Shown here: positions 32,580 to 40,814 of the stretch, piece by piece | Position numbering within the stretch: the first letter of the stretch is position 1 | Layout: each line of letters begins with the position of its first letter | Origin: Alphaproteobacteria bacterium | GTDB taxonomy: Bacteria; Pseudomonadota; Alphaproteobacteria; JANSWW01 | Assembly (NCBI GenBank): GCA_024743275.1 | Contig: JANSWW010000006.1 | Location: 1 to 64,000 of the forward strand | Direction of reading: 5' to 3' | Length of the DNA stretch: 64,000 bases | Notes under the pieces: model-generated | What the model was told of the DNA's origin: nothing | The model's input: the letters and a program-made list of their open reading frames with translations, nothing else | Database searches by the model: none | Made by a program: the position numbers and the translations under genes

Positions 32580-33853
32580 GGGGCGCCTCCTTCCAGGAAC
32601 TCCCTGGGATCGGCGACCCGGCCGACGACCGCGCTGGCGGCCACGGTGAAGGGAGAGCCGAGATAGACCCGGGACGACTTCGCGCCCATCCGGCCCTTGA
32701 AGTTCCGGGCGGTGGAGGAGATGCAGACCTCGTCCTCCGCCAGCACGCCGGCGCCGTAGCCCGCACAAGCCCCACAGCCGGACGGCAGCAGGATCGCCCC
32801 GGCCTCGGTCAGGGTCGCCAGCGTCCCGTCGGCGGCCGCCGCCGCGGTCGTCCGCGTCGAGGCCGGGGCGATCAGGAGCCGGGTCCCGTCGGCCACCTTG
32901 CGGCCTTTCATGACCCGGGCCGCCATATGGAGATCGTCCAGCTTCGCCCCGGTGCACGCGCCGATATAGGCCTGATGGATCGCCTCGCCGCCGAGATCGG
33001 TGACCGGGCCGGAATTGGCCGGGCTGTGGGGCGCCGCCACCTGCGGGATAAGCGCCGCGGCATCGACATGGTGGGTCGCGAGATAGGCCGCGTCGTCGTC
33101 GCCGCGCCAGGCGGAGACGTCCCCGGGGTCGCCGCCGGCCTTCCGGATATAGGCGGCCGTGGTCTCGTCGCCCTCGATCAGGCCGGCCTGAGCACCGAGT
33201 TCGGCGGCCATGTTCGAGAGGGTCATCCGTTCCTGCATCGACAGGTTGGCGACCGTGGACCCGGTGTATTGGATCGCCTGATAGGCCCCGCCGCCCATGC
33301 CGATTCGGGCGCAGAGATGCAGCAGGATGTCCTTGGCCGACAGGCCGTCGCCGAGATCGCCGTCGATCGCGATCCGGATCGTCTCCGGAACCTTGATCCA
33401 GGTCTCGCCGGTGACCAGCACCCCGGCCATGTCCGTGGCCCCGACCCCGAACATGTAACAGCCGAACGCCCCGCCGGTCGGCGAGTGGCTGTCGCCGCCG
33501 ACGACGAAGAGACCGGGGCGGAGATGGCCGCGCTCGGGCAGGACGACATGGCAGATGCCCTGCATGTCATGGAACTTCCCGATCCCGTTGGCCGCGGTCC
33601 ATTTCCGGGTCAGGTCGAGAATCGCGGCGCTTTCGGCATCGACCGCGGGGACGTAGTGATCGGAGACGACGACGACCTTTTCCGGGTCCCAGACCTTGGC
33701 GCCGAGCCTTTCCAGGACCGGCTTGACCCGCCGGGGACCGCCCGAATCATGCATCATCGCGAGGTCCACCCGGCAGGTGACGATCTCTCCCGGGGAGACG
33801 GTCCCGCGACCGGCCGCCTTGGCGATGATCTTCTCCGCTAGCGTCTGCGCCAT
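32576..33853 (-). CDS. aconitase-superfamily hydro-lyase, large subunit (LeuC/DmdA-like)
   Basis: The 425-residue protein has GDSHSPTGGAFGCYMFGVGA and iron-sulfur ligands C300 (GACTGAK), C360 and C363 (SGCGACAG). The cluster should be [4Fe-4S]. The length matches the archaeal/bacterial-type LeuC, homoaconitase and 2,3-dimethylmalate dehydratase group, not full aconitase. It is unlikely to serve leucine synthesis because no leuA or leuB is adjacent and it heads a catabolic operon with a KRCGH lyase. The likely role is hydration of an unsaturated diacid. Confidence 0.88.
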   Translation of the reverse strand: MAQTLAEKIIAKAAGRGTVSPGEIVTCRVDLAMMHDSGGPRRVKPVLERLGAKVWDPEKVVVVSDHYVPAVDAESAAILDLTRKWTAANGIGKFHDMQGICHVVLPERGHLRPGLFVVGGDSHSPTGGAFGCYMFGVGATDMAGVLVTGETWIKVPETIRIAIDGDLGDGLSAKDILLHLCARIGMGGGAYQAIQYTGSTVANLSMQERMTLSNMAAELGAQAGLIEGDETTAAYIRKAGGDPGDVSAWRGDDDAAYLATHHVDAAALIPQVAAPHSPANSGPVTDLGGEAIHQAYIGACTGAKLDDLHMAARVMKGRKVADGTRLLIAPASTRTTAAAAADGTLATLTEAGAILLPSGCGACAGYGAGVLAEDEVCISSTARNFKGRMGAKSSRVYLGSPFTVAASAVVGRVADPREFLEGGAP

Positions 33854-33970
33854 GTCGCCTATTGCCCCTTACGGAGTGGGTCGAGGGCGGGATCGTCGGT
33901 GAGGGTCCGTATGGTGCTTCTCCCTATCATGGCGGCGTGATCCTAAAGGCGGGGTCCTGGTTGCGATGCG

Positions 33971-34789
33971 CTAGCCGATGGCCGACCAGGACCGGGTGGT
34001 TCCATCCCCGACCCGCGACAGCATCATCTGGTACTGGTAGCGGTCGGGCCTGTAGAGCGCGCTGATGAACTCGACCGGGCGCTCGTTCTGGTCGTAGACG
34101 ATCCGCCGGATGGACAGCAGCGGCGAGCCGAAGTCGAGGTCGAGGGCCTGGGCCACCTGGGCGTCCGCGATGGTCGCGCTGATCGTCTGCTCCGCGCGGG
34201 AGACCACGACGCCGGAGCGCTCCAGAAGCGTCAGCAGCGGCTGGGCCGACAGATCCTCGCGGCTGAAGGATCGGCCGATTTCCTCCGGCACGAAGGTCGT
34301 CAGATAGGAAAAGGGTTCGCCTTCGAGGCAGCGCACCCGGACCGCCCGCTGGACCATGGCCCCGTCGTCGCAATGGAGCACCCGCGCCACCTTGTCGTCG
34401 GGACGGACATAGTCGAACGCCAACAGGATGACCTCGGTCTTGAGACCCATGGCGAGCAGGTTCTCGAGCAACCCCTCGACGCTGGCCTGGACCGGTGGAG
34501 TCGGCGCCTTGTAGACGACCCGGGTCCCGCGACCGCGTTCGCGAACCACCAGTCCGTCGCCTGCCAGATCGTTGAGCGCCCGCTTGGCGGTGATGCGGGA
34601 CACGCCGAACATCTCGGCGGTCTCCTGCTCGCTGGGCATCAGGGAATCGAAACCGTGGACGCCGGTCAGGATCTTGTTCCGCAGCACGAGATAGACCTGG
34701 TGGTAGAGCGGCGTGGGCAGACGCTCGTCAACCAGGTCGGCGTCGGACGCCGTCAGCTCGGGCTGAACCGTCGCGGGCATGGCGGACAT
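33971..34789 (-). CDS. GntR-family regulator, HutC/UTRA type
   Basis: The ATG at 34789 follows AAAGGGATC and gives 272 residues. A winged helix (about 25-95: PLYHQVYLVLRNKILTGVHG, then PSEQETAEMFGVSRITAKRA, LNDLAGDGLVVRERGRGTRV) precedes a UTRA effector domain (about 110-265). UTRA domains bind small acids or sugars. The gene is 117 bases upstream of the hydro-lyase genes on the same strand and divergent from the tautomerase fusion, so it is the likely local regulator of the whole pathway. Confidence 0.88.
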   Translation of the reverse strand: MSAMPATVQPELTASDADLVDERLPTPLYHQVYLVLRNKILTGVHGFDSLMPSEQETAEMFGVSRITAKRALNDLAGDGLVVRERGRGTRVVYKAPTPPVQASVEGLLENLLAMGLKTEVILLAFDYVRPDDKVARVLHCDDGAMVQRAVRVRCLEGEPFSYLTTFVPEEIGRSFSREDLSAQPLLTLLERSGVVVSRAEQTISATIADAQVAQALDLDFGSPLLSIRRIVYDQNERPVEFISALYRPDRYQYQMMLSRVGDGTTRSWSAIG

Positions 34790-34941
34790 GATCCCTTTCT
34801 GCTGCTTCCCGTTCGGAACCCTTCGGCGGCCGGACGCCGAAATCACTGTCAGACCGGCGCACATAAGCGCTTTCTGATCTAATTGGTATAATGATATATC
34901 TTTATTTATCTTGCGAGTCCAGACCGAATGGAGACAGGTTC
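34790..34941. promoter_or_regulatory. divergent promoter region, GntR / tautomerase fusion
   Basis: A sharply AT-rich patch at about 34871-34915 interrupts GC-rich sequence. It has a consensus TATAAT at 34887-34892 and an 8-bp palindrome GATATATC at 34893-34900. No clear -35 box was found. The layout fits a GntR operator overlapping divergent promoters. Confidence 0.5.
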
Positions 34942-35505
34942 ATGCCGATTATCACCGTGACTTTGATGGAAGGTTACAGCGAGGCCGTCCGCAGCGATCT
35001 CTCGGCCAGGCTGACCCACGCCGCCCGGGCGGCGACCGGCGCGGTGCCGGACGGGGTGACCGTGGTGGTTCAGGAGGTGCCGCCGGCGAACTATATGCGC
35101 GGCGGCCGGCATAGGACTCCAGGCACCCCGCCCCCGCCCGCAAGCGAACTCGTCCGGTCCTATCTGGCGGCCATGGAGGCCCGCGATCTGGCCGCCGCCC
35201 GATCCCATCTCACCGAGGGATTCGTCATGACCTTTCCCGGTGGAGCGACGTTCCGAACGGTTGAAGAACTCATCGAATGGGCGAAACCGCGCTACCGATC
35301 CGTCGCGAAGTCCTATGAGCGGTTCGACGAAGCGCCGAACGAGGACGGGGTGGCGGTCTATTGCCACGGCCACCTGCACGGCGAGTGGCCGGACGGCACG
35401 CCCTTCTCGGGAATCCGCTTCATCGACCGCTTCACCGTGGACGGCGGAAAACTGATCGATCAACAGGTTTGGAACGATCTTGCGGAAACCCCGACCGGCC
35501 GATAG
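34942..35505 (+). CDS. 4-oxalocrotonate tautomerase domain fused to NTF2-like domain
   Basis: The ATG at 34942 follows GGAGACAGG and puts proline directly after methionine, as tautomerases need (Pro-1 catalytic base). Residues 1-60 read as a full tautomerase subunit (PIITVTLMEGYSEAVRSDLS, then VTVVVQEVPPANYMRGGRH). A proline-rich linker (about 62-70) leads to an NTF2-like domain (about 72-180) with LVRSYLAAMEARDLAAARSH and GIRFIDRFTVDGGKLID. It is divergent from the GntR gene, and the operon beyond encodes another NTF2-like protein. A keto-enol isomerase acting on a pathway intermediate is likely. Confidence 0.8.
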   Translation: MPIITVTLMEGYSEAVRSDLSARLTHAARAATGAVPDGVTVVVQEVPPANYMRGGRHRTPGTPPPPASELVRSYLAAMEARDLAAARSHLTEGFVMTFPGGATFRTVEELIEWAKPRYRSVAKSYERFDEAPNEDGVAVYCHGHLHGEWPDGTPFSGIRFIDRFTVDGGKLIDQQVWNDLAETPTGR

Positions 35506-35515
35506 GCGAAAAACT

Positions 35516-35553
35516 CCCGAAAAGCCCCCCCCGAAAAGCCTCCCGAAAAAACC
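35516..35553. repeat. short repeated CCCGAAAA motif
   Basis: CCCGAAAAGCC occurs at 35516-35526 and 35530-35540, with a variant CCCGAAAAAACC at 35542-35553. The motif lies just after the tautomerase-fusion stop. It is low-complexity and may be slippage debris. Confidence 0.6.
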
Positions 35554-35579
35554 TATCCAAAGGCTTATAAATCGGTGAT

Positions 35580-35595
35580 TTCGGATACATCCGAA
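35580..35595. promoter_or_regulatory. 16-bp palindrome upstream of the sensor pair
   Basis: TTCGGAT (35580-35586), AC and ATCCGAA (35589-35595) form a perfect inverted repeat 75 bases before the binding-protein start. A looser ATTGG/CCAAT pair follows. It may be a regulator site for the binding-protein/kinase operon. Confidence 0.5.
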
Positions 35596-35670
35596 GATTG
35601 GAAACCCTTCGGTAACCAATTTGCCGTACCCACGGTGGGCTTCAACTGGTCTTGTGGGAGGGGTTCAGGA

Positions 35671-36549
35671 ATGCCCGACGGAATGATCATCCCCGCGCCG
35701 GCGCCTGCCCTATGGTGCCGCCGAAGAGGAAGGAGAATGCTGGCGATCCTGTCGGCCGCCTGTCTCCTGGCCCTGGGCGCTCCCGCCCCCAAGAGCCATG
35801 CGGTGGAGTCGATCTCGATCCCGGGCACCGGCGCCAGCCAGACCCTGCTGAAAGCGATCGCCGAACATTTCAACGCGGAAAACCCGGACATCGTCGTCCA
35901 GATCCCGGAGTCCAGCGGGTCGACCGGTGGCATCAAGTCCGTCATGACCGGCAACTCGGTCCTGGGGCGGGTCAGCCGGGCGCTGTCCGACACCGAACGC
36001 GCGGGCGGGTTGGTGTCCGTCGAGTTCGCCCGCTCGCCGGTCGTTTTCATCAGTCATCCGAGCGTTTTCGGCATCGACTCGCTCACCATCGAGGAAATCC
36101 GGTCGATCTATTCCGGGGCGACCCGGCGGTGGAGCGACCTCGGCGGGCCGGAGCGGAAGATATACCCCATTTCCCGGGAAAGCGGATCGATCCACGGCGC
36201 CATCCTCGACCATATCCCGGACTTCGACAACGCGCCGGGCGCGCCGATCAAACGGGTCTTCAGCATTCTGGAGATCGTCGATCTGGTGGAGAGTTTCCCC
36301 TATACGATCGGCTTTTCGTCGATCAGCCTGGTGCAGCGCAGAAAAATCAACGTGCTCAATTTCAAAGGGATCGAGCCGAGTGAAGCCGCGGTGGTTTCCG
36401 GCCGCTATCCGCTCATCATTCCCTTCGCCCTGATCCATCGGCGGGACGACCTGCCGGAGGGGGCCAGGCGTTTCCTTGCCCATCTCAAGTCTCCCGAAGC
36501 CCAGGATATGATGCGGGCCCAGGGAGCCGTGCCCCTCGACGGACCATGA
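35671..36549 (+). CDS. PstS-like periplasmic binding protein (sensor partner)
   Basis: The ATG at 35671 follows GGGAGGGGTTCAGGA; a shorter start at the signal peptide (MLAILSAACLLALGAP) is possible. The mature part (292 residues in all) has the PstS-like pattern SISIPGTGASQTLLKAIAEH, ESSGSTGGIKSVMTGNS, LGRVSRALSDTE and a closing SPEAQDMMRAQGAVPL. These positions bind phosphate or other oxyanions in the family. There is no permease or ATPase gene. Its last codons overlap the next gene by 4 bases, so it should deliver its ligand to the kinase. Confidence 0.82.
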   Translation: MPDGMIIPAPAPALWCRRRGRRMLAILSAACLLALGAPAPKSHAVESISIPGTGASQTLLKAIAEHFNAENPDIVVQIPESSGSTGGIKSVMTGNSVLGRVSRALSDTERAGGLVSVEFARSPVVFISHPSVFGIDSLTIEEIRSIYSGATRRWSDLGGPERKIYPISRESGSIHGAILDHIPDFDNAPGAPIKRVFSILEIVDLVESFPYTIGFSSISLVQRRKINVLNFKGIEPSEAAVVSGRYPLIIPFALIHRRDDLPEGARRFLAHLKSPEAQDMMRAQGAVPLDGP

Positions 36550-38387
36550 GCGCTACCTTCGTCAGATTCCCGATCCTCTGGAAGGTGATTCTCGCTGTCT
36601 CGGCCATCGTCGTGCTGACCGGCGCCTTGATCACCAGCGCCGTGATCTTCCAGATGCGTCCGGTTCTGATCGAGACGGAACAGGAAACGCTCGTCGTCGA
36701 GGCGGAGATCCAGCGTGCACGCATCGAACGCGCCATGACCGTCATTGGACAGCAAATCACCGATGTGGTCACAAGCACCCATTTCCTCGACTACGCCCTC
36801 CAACACGAAGAACGCGATCTCAGCGCGCTGTTCTTGAGAAATGAGGAGGTCTTCCGCCGGGCCGCCTTCATCGGATCGGATTTCCGGGAGACTCTGGCCT
36901 ACGCCTACGGCCTGGAGGTTCTGGGCGAGGACCGTAGCGACGAGGAGGTCGTTCTCGACGCGGCCTGGCAACCGAACGCGGTTGCCTGGGGCGAGGTGCC
37001 TGTCGGGGATGAAGGAATTCGCTATCTTGCCGCGGCCATGGCGCAGATCAGCTTCTTCGACGAGTTCATCGGGGTCGGCTATTTCTGGATCCCCTTCGAA
37101 AAGGTCTTCGAGGCGGATCGTCTATTGATCCGGGACGACCGGCTCTCCCATGCCCTGATCTCCCCGGACGGAACCGTCCTCTACGCCTCCCGATGCTTCG
37201 AGGAACAAAACGTAGAGCGGCTCACTCGATCGACCGTCCGAAGCCTTGCGGCATTCTTGGCCGGGGCGGACGGCATCGGGCTCGGAGAGGTCGAACTATG
37301 CGGTGGGCCGGGCTTCGCATCGGTGACCGCGATCCCCGCCCTCAATTGGTACAATGTGGTCTTCATCTCGAAAGCCGATCTCTTCAAGCCGATCGACGAT
37401 TTCGTGGTCAGTCTGGTCGCTCTTCTGGGGGTCGTGCTGGCGGCCGCGATCCTTGCCTCATGGGTCATCGTGCGCCACAGCCTACGGCCGATCCGCGACT
37501 TGACGGCCGCATCGGAGACGCTCGCCAAAGGGACCTATCCCGATCCCATCCCCGTTGCGACCGGCGACGAGTTCGGGCAGCTCGCCCATTCCTTCAACGA
37601 GATGACCGACCGGCTCCAAACGACGCAGACATCGCTGAACGACGCCCTGGTCCGGGCGGAGAACGCGAACCAAGCCAAGTCCGAGTTCCTCGCCACCATG
37701 AGCCACGAACTGCGGACACCGCTCAACGCCATCCTCGGATTCAGCGAGATGCTTCGCAGCCAGATGTTCGGGCCGCTGGGCTCGGAGCGATACAAGGACT
37801 ATTCGAACGATATCCATGCCAGCGGGCATCATCTGCTCTCGCTGGTCGACGATGTCCTCGACATCGCCCGGATCGAGGCCGGGAAGCGGGAACTGCACCC
37901 CTCATCCGTCGCCGTGGCGGATCTTCTGAAAAGCTGTGTCCGATCCTTCGAGAAGACGGCGGAGGAAAAGGGGATCACACTCTCGCTCTCTCTTGAAGAC
38001 GACCTCCCGCCCCTGATGGCCGACGAGCGTGCCCTGATGCAGATCGTTCAGAATCTGGTGGTCAACGCGATCAAGTTCACGCAGGAGAACGGCACAATCC
38101 GCATCTCCGCCGAGGCGGCCGACGACTACGAAACGATCCTGGTGCAGGACGATGGGATCGGCATGGCCCGCGACGACATCGCCAGGGTGACGGAACCCTT
38201 CTCGCAATTGAATACGAACCCCTATCTGGCGCAGGACGGGATGGGACTGGGGCTGTCCATCGTGAAATCCCTGGTCGACTGCCATCATGGATTTCTGGAT
38301 ATCGCCAGTGAATTGGGCGAAGGCACCCGCATCGCCGTGCATCTTCCGATCAACCCCGCGGCCGGTTCCCAAACCGCCGCGTCTTAG
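36546..38387 (+). CDS. membrane sensor histidine kinase with HAMP domain
   Basis: The 613-residue kinase has a first membrane helix (11-35), a periplasmic region of about 250 residues (36-285), a second helix (286-309), a HAMP linker (306-358), a HisKA domain with H387 in [12 protein letters not shown], and an HATPase domain (about 495-605; [31 protein letters not shown]). The periplasmic region is a likely docking or sensing module for the co-encoded binding protein. No response regulator is adjacent, so the output is unknown. Confidence 0.9.
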   Translation: MSATFVRFPILWKVILAVSAIVVLTGALITSAVIFQMRPVLIETEQETLVVEAEIQRARIERAMTVIGQQITDVVTSTHFLDYALQHEERDLSALFLRNEEVFRRAAFIGSDFRETLAYAYGLEVLGEDRSDEEVVLDAAWQPNAVAWGEVPVGDEGIRYLAAAMAQISFFDEFIGVGYFWIPFEKVFEADRLLIRDDRLSHALISPDGTVLYASRCFEEQNVERLTRSTVRSLAAFLAGADGIGLGEVELCGGPGFASVTAIPALNWYNVVFISKADLFKPIDDFVVSLVALLGVVLAAAILASWVIVRHSLRPIRDLTAASETLAKGTYPDPIPVATGDEFGQLAHSFNEMTDRLQTTQTSLNDALVRAENANQAKSEFLATMSHELRTPLNAILGFSEMLRSQMFGPLGSERYKDYSNDIHASGHHLLSLVDDVLDIARIEAGKRELHPSSVAVADLLKSCVRSFEKTAEEKGITLSLSLEDDLPPLMADERALMQIVQNLVVNAIKFTQENGTIRISAEAADDYETILVQDDGIGMARDDIARVTEPFSQLNTNPYLAQDGMGLGLSIVKSLVDCHHGFLDIASELGEGTRIAVHLPINPAAGSQTAAS

Positions 38388-38402
38388 AACCGGACCAGAA
38401 AT

Positions 38403-39302
38403 TCAGATCCCCCGCAGCAGGTCGGCGATCGTTGTCCGGAACCAGAGATGGGCGGGATCGGCCTGCCGTCTTGGGTGCCAAATCAGCCGGAGTACGAACC
38501 GAGGCGAGGGGAAAGGCAGCTCGTATTGATTGATCCGATCCCGGTCGAGCGACGCCAAACGGCGCGGCAGGACACACACAAGGTCCGATTCTGCCACCAC
38601 CCTCGGGGCCAGCAGAAAACTGGGTAGCGACGCCCTCACCGTCCGCCCGCGCCCCATCTCGGTCAAACTCCGGTCGATCGCCCCCACAAAGCCGCCGCCC
38701 TCCGGCGAGACAAGAAGATGATCGGCCGCGCAAAACCGGTCCAAGTCTCGCAAGAATTCTCCGTCCGGATGGCCTTTGCGGCAGATCACGACAAAGTCCT
38801 CCTCGAAAACGACACGTGATTTGGCGTCGGGTAGGTCCATGCCGGTCACCACGGCCACATCCGCGCCCTCATTCTCCAGGGCCGGCCAAACCGCCGGTGG
38901 ATCGAAGGGCATAAAAGCGAGTCTTATCCCCGGCGCGGTCCGGCCACACGCCGCAAGCAGGGGCGATGCCGCAACCGCATGGACATAGTCGGTTCCGATC
39001 AGCCGAAACCGCACCTCCGCCGTCGCTGGATCGAACGCCGCGCTCTCGCGAACAAGCGCACTCAAATCCCCCAGCACGCGCCGCAGCGGCGCCTTCAGAG
39101 ATTTGGCCCTCGAGGTGGAAACCAGACGCCGTCCGGACGGTGTGAGAAGCGGGTCGTTAAACATCGCCCTCAACTGCGCGAGCTGAGCCGACATGGCGGG
39201 TTGGCTCAATCCCAATCGCCGGGCGGAGACGGTGACGCTCTCGGTTTCCAAAAGAACGTCAAGGGCCACGAGAAGCCCAAGATCCGATCTCTTAATATCC
39301 AT
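38403..39302 (-). CDS. LysR-family transcriptional regulator
   Basis: The 299-residue protein has an N-terminal winged helix (LGLLVALDVLLETESVTVSA, RRLGLSQPAMSAQLAQLR) and a two-lobed effector domain. It is closest to the NodD/NocR-like group with a long DNA-binding start (MDIKRSDL). It is divergent from the NADP-binding gene at 39415 across an AT-rich intergenic region and probably controls that gene and the following SDR. The effector is unknown. Confidence 0.88.
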   Translation of the reverse strand: MDIKRSDLGLLVALDVLLETESVTVSARRLGLSQPAMSAQLAQLRAMFNDPLLTPSGRRLVSTSRAKSLKAPLRRVLGDLSALVRESAAFDPATAEVRFRLIGTDYVHAVAASPLLAACGRTAPGIRLAFMPFDPPAVWPALENEGADVAVVTGMDLPDAKSRVVFEEDFVVICRKGHPDGEFLRDLDRFCAADHLLVSPEGGGFVGAIDRSLTEMGRGRTVRASLPSFLLAPRVVAESDLVCVLPRRLASLDRDRINQYELPFPSPRFVLRLIWHPRRQADPAHLWFRTTIADLLRGI

Positions 39303-39414
39303 AATACCGATGCCTCAAATTGATAATATTGATTTTCATTATGCATTGAAAACGGCGATATCAAAAAAATCACAATCATGGCGAATGCCCGAACGGGGCT
39401 CGGAGGAGAAGCAG
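39303..39414. promoter_or_regulatory. AT-rich LysR-type intergenic region
   Basis: The 112 bases between divergent genes include ATTGAT direct repeats at 39319-39324 and 39328-39333 (9-base period) in an AT-rich patch. A GGAGGAG ribosome site lies just before the ATG at 39415. LysR regulators usually bind near such sites. Confidence 0.5.
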
Positions 39415-40059
39415 ATGAGAATCGGTATGATCGGAGCCGGGGGAATGGCAAAGGCGCTGGCCGGGAAATGGGTGGACAAGCACGACGTGATGCTGTCTGG
39501 CCGAAACGCGCCGAAGACCGCCGACGCCGCCGCCTCGGTGGGGGTGTCGGCCGGAACGGCGCGGGAAGCGGCCGCTTTCGGAGAGGTGATCATCCTGGCC
39601 ACTCGGTATGAGGATGTCTTCGACGCCATCGACCAGGCCGGTGGACCGGACGCGTTCGCCGGAAAGGTGGTCGTGGACATCAACAATCCGGTCAGCGTGG
39701 AGAGCTTTCTGACGACGCGTGACGACGGGCGCTCCCTGACCCAGGCCATCGCCGAGGCCCTGCCCGACGCCCAAGTCGGCAAGGCGTTCAACATGGCGCA
39801 GGTGGCCGTGTGGCAGGATCCGGAAATGTCCTATGATGGCCGGCGAATGGTGACGCTCTATACGGCGGATGACGCCGCCGATAGCACGATCGGCGCCCTG
39901 ATCGCCGATGTCGGTGCGGAGCCGCTCCGCCTCGGCGGCAACGAGCATGCCTATCAGTTGGAAGCGGCAGCGGCCATCGTGATAAAATTCCTCTTCGCCG
40001 GCGCCGATCCGCATACGATCTTCAACTTCATCCGCCCAGAGACCAAACCGGTCCGATAG
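39415..40059 (+). CDS. NADPH-dependent F420-reductase-like (NAD(P)-binding) protein
   Basis: The ATG at 39415 follows CGGAGGAGAAGCAG. The 214-residue protein has a dinucleotide-binding start MRIGMIGAGGMAKALAGKWV, then VVDINNPVSVESFL and a C-terminal helix set. It belongs to the F420-dependent NADP reductase/pyrroline-5-carboxylate reductase-like group. There is no evidence that the cell makes F420, so it may use another hydride carrier. It is 10 bases before an SDR gene and probably co-transcribed. Confidence 0.78.
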   Translation: MRIGMIGAGGMAKALAGKWVDKHDVMLSGRNAPKTADAAASVGVSAGTAREAAAFGEVIILATRYEDVFDAIDQAGGPDAFAGKVVVDINNPVSVESFLTTRDDGRSLTQAIAEALPDAQVGKAFNMAQVAVWQDPEMSYDGRRMVTLYTADDAADSTIGALIADVGAEPLRLGGNEHAYQLEAAAAIVIKFLFAGADPHTIFNFIRPETKPVR

Positions 40060-40069
40060 GAGAAGCCTC

Positions 40070-40804
40070 ATGACGAGATTTGCTGGAAAGAGCGTGGCGA
40101 TTGTCGGCGGAGGCTCCGGGATCGGCCGGGCGGTCGCCGAGGCGGTGGCGGCCGAGGATGCCGACGTCATCCTGTCGAGCCGCAACCAGGAAAAGCTGGC
40201 CATCGCGGCGGCCGGCATTCCCGACGCCAGGGTGATCGCGGTCGACATGACGGATGCGGAGTCGGTCGGGGACTGGGCCGCGGCGCTGCCGGAGATCGAC
40301 CATCTGGTGATCTCGGCGTCCAGCGCCGCCCATGGCCCCTTCGCCGAGCTGGCCGAGGAACAACTGCGCGCCATGTTCGACGCCAAATTCTTCGGGCCCT
40401 ACCGGACCGCCAAGGCTGCCCTGCCGAAATTGCGGGATGGCGGGTCGATCACCTTTTTCTCCGGCGTGCTGTCGCGTCGCCCCGGGATGAACTGCTCCGG
40501 CCTCGGGGCGGTCAACGGCGCGGTGGAGAGCCTGACCTACGGCCTCGCTCTGGAATTGGGGCCGAAGCTCCGCGTGAACTGCGTCTCGCCCGGCATGATC
40601 CGGTCGGACGCCTATGCCGGCATGCCGGCGGAAAAACGCGAAACCATGTATGCGGCGACGGGCGAGTCGCTGCCGGTCGGACGGGTCGGAACCGTCGAGG
40701 AGGCGGCGGGCGCGGCCCTTCATCTCATGTCCAACGGCTATACGACCGGCCTGGTCCTCGACGTCGACGGCGGGCACATGATCCGGCAATACGCGACCCG
40801 GTAG
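40070..40804 (+). CDS. short-chain dehydrogenase/reductase lacking the YxxxK motif
   Basis: The 244-residue protein has the SDR cofactor motif GGGSGIG (13-19) and the PG motif at NCVSPGMI. Ser131 lies in the expected strand, but the catalytic YxxxK is replaced: NCSGLGAVNGAVESL has leucine at the Tyr place and asparagine at the Lys place. Such members occur among annotated oxidoreductases with uncertain activity. It is in a two-gene operon with the NADP-binding protein under the LysR regulator. Confidence 0.82.
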   Translation: MTRFAGKSVAIVGGGSGIGRAVAEAVAAEDADVILSSRNQEKLAIAAAGIPDARVIAVDMTDAESVGDWAAALPEIDHLVISASSAAHGPFAELAEEQLRAMFDAKFFGPYRTAKAALPKLRDGGSITFFSGVLSRRPGMNCSGLGAVNGAVESLTYGLALELGPKLRVNCVSPGMIRSDAYAGMPAEKRETMYAATGESLPVGRVGTVEEAAGAALHLMSNGYTTGLVLDVDGGHMIRQYATR

Positions 40805-40814
40805 CGAACCGCCG

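Noticed and set aside
32022-33853. Leucine biosynthesis leuCD
   Set aside because: No leuA or leuB is present; the pair heads a catabolic operon with a KRCGH lyase and a GntR regulator. Not fully excluded without phylogeny.
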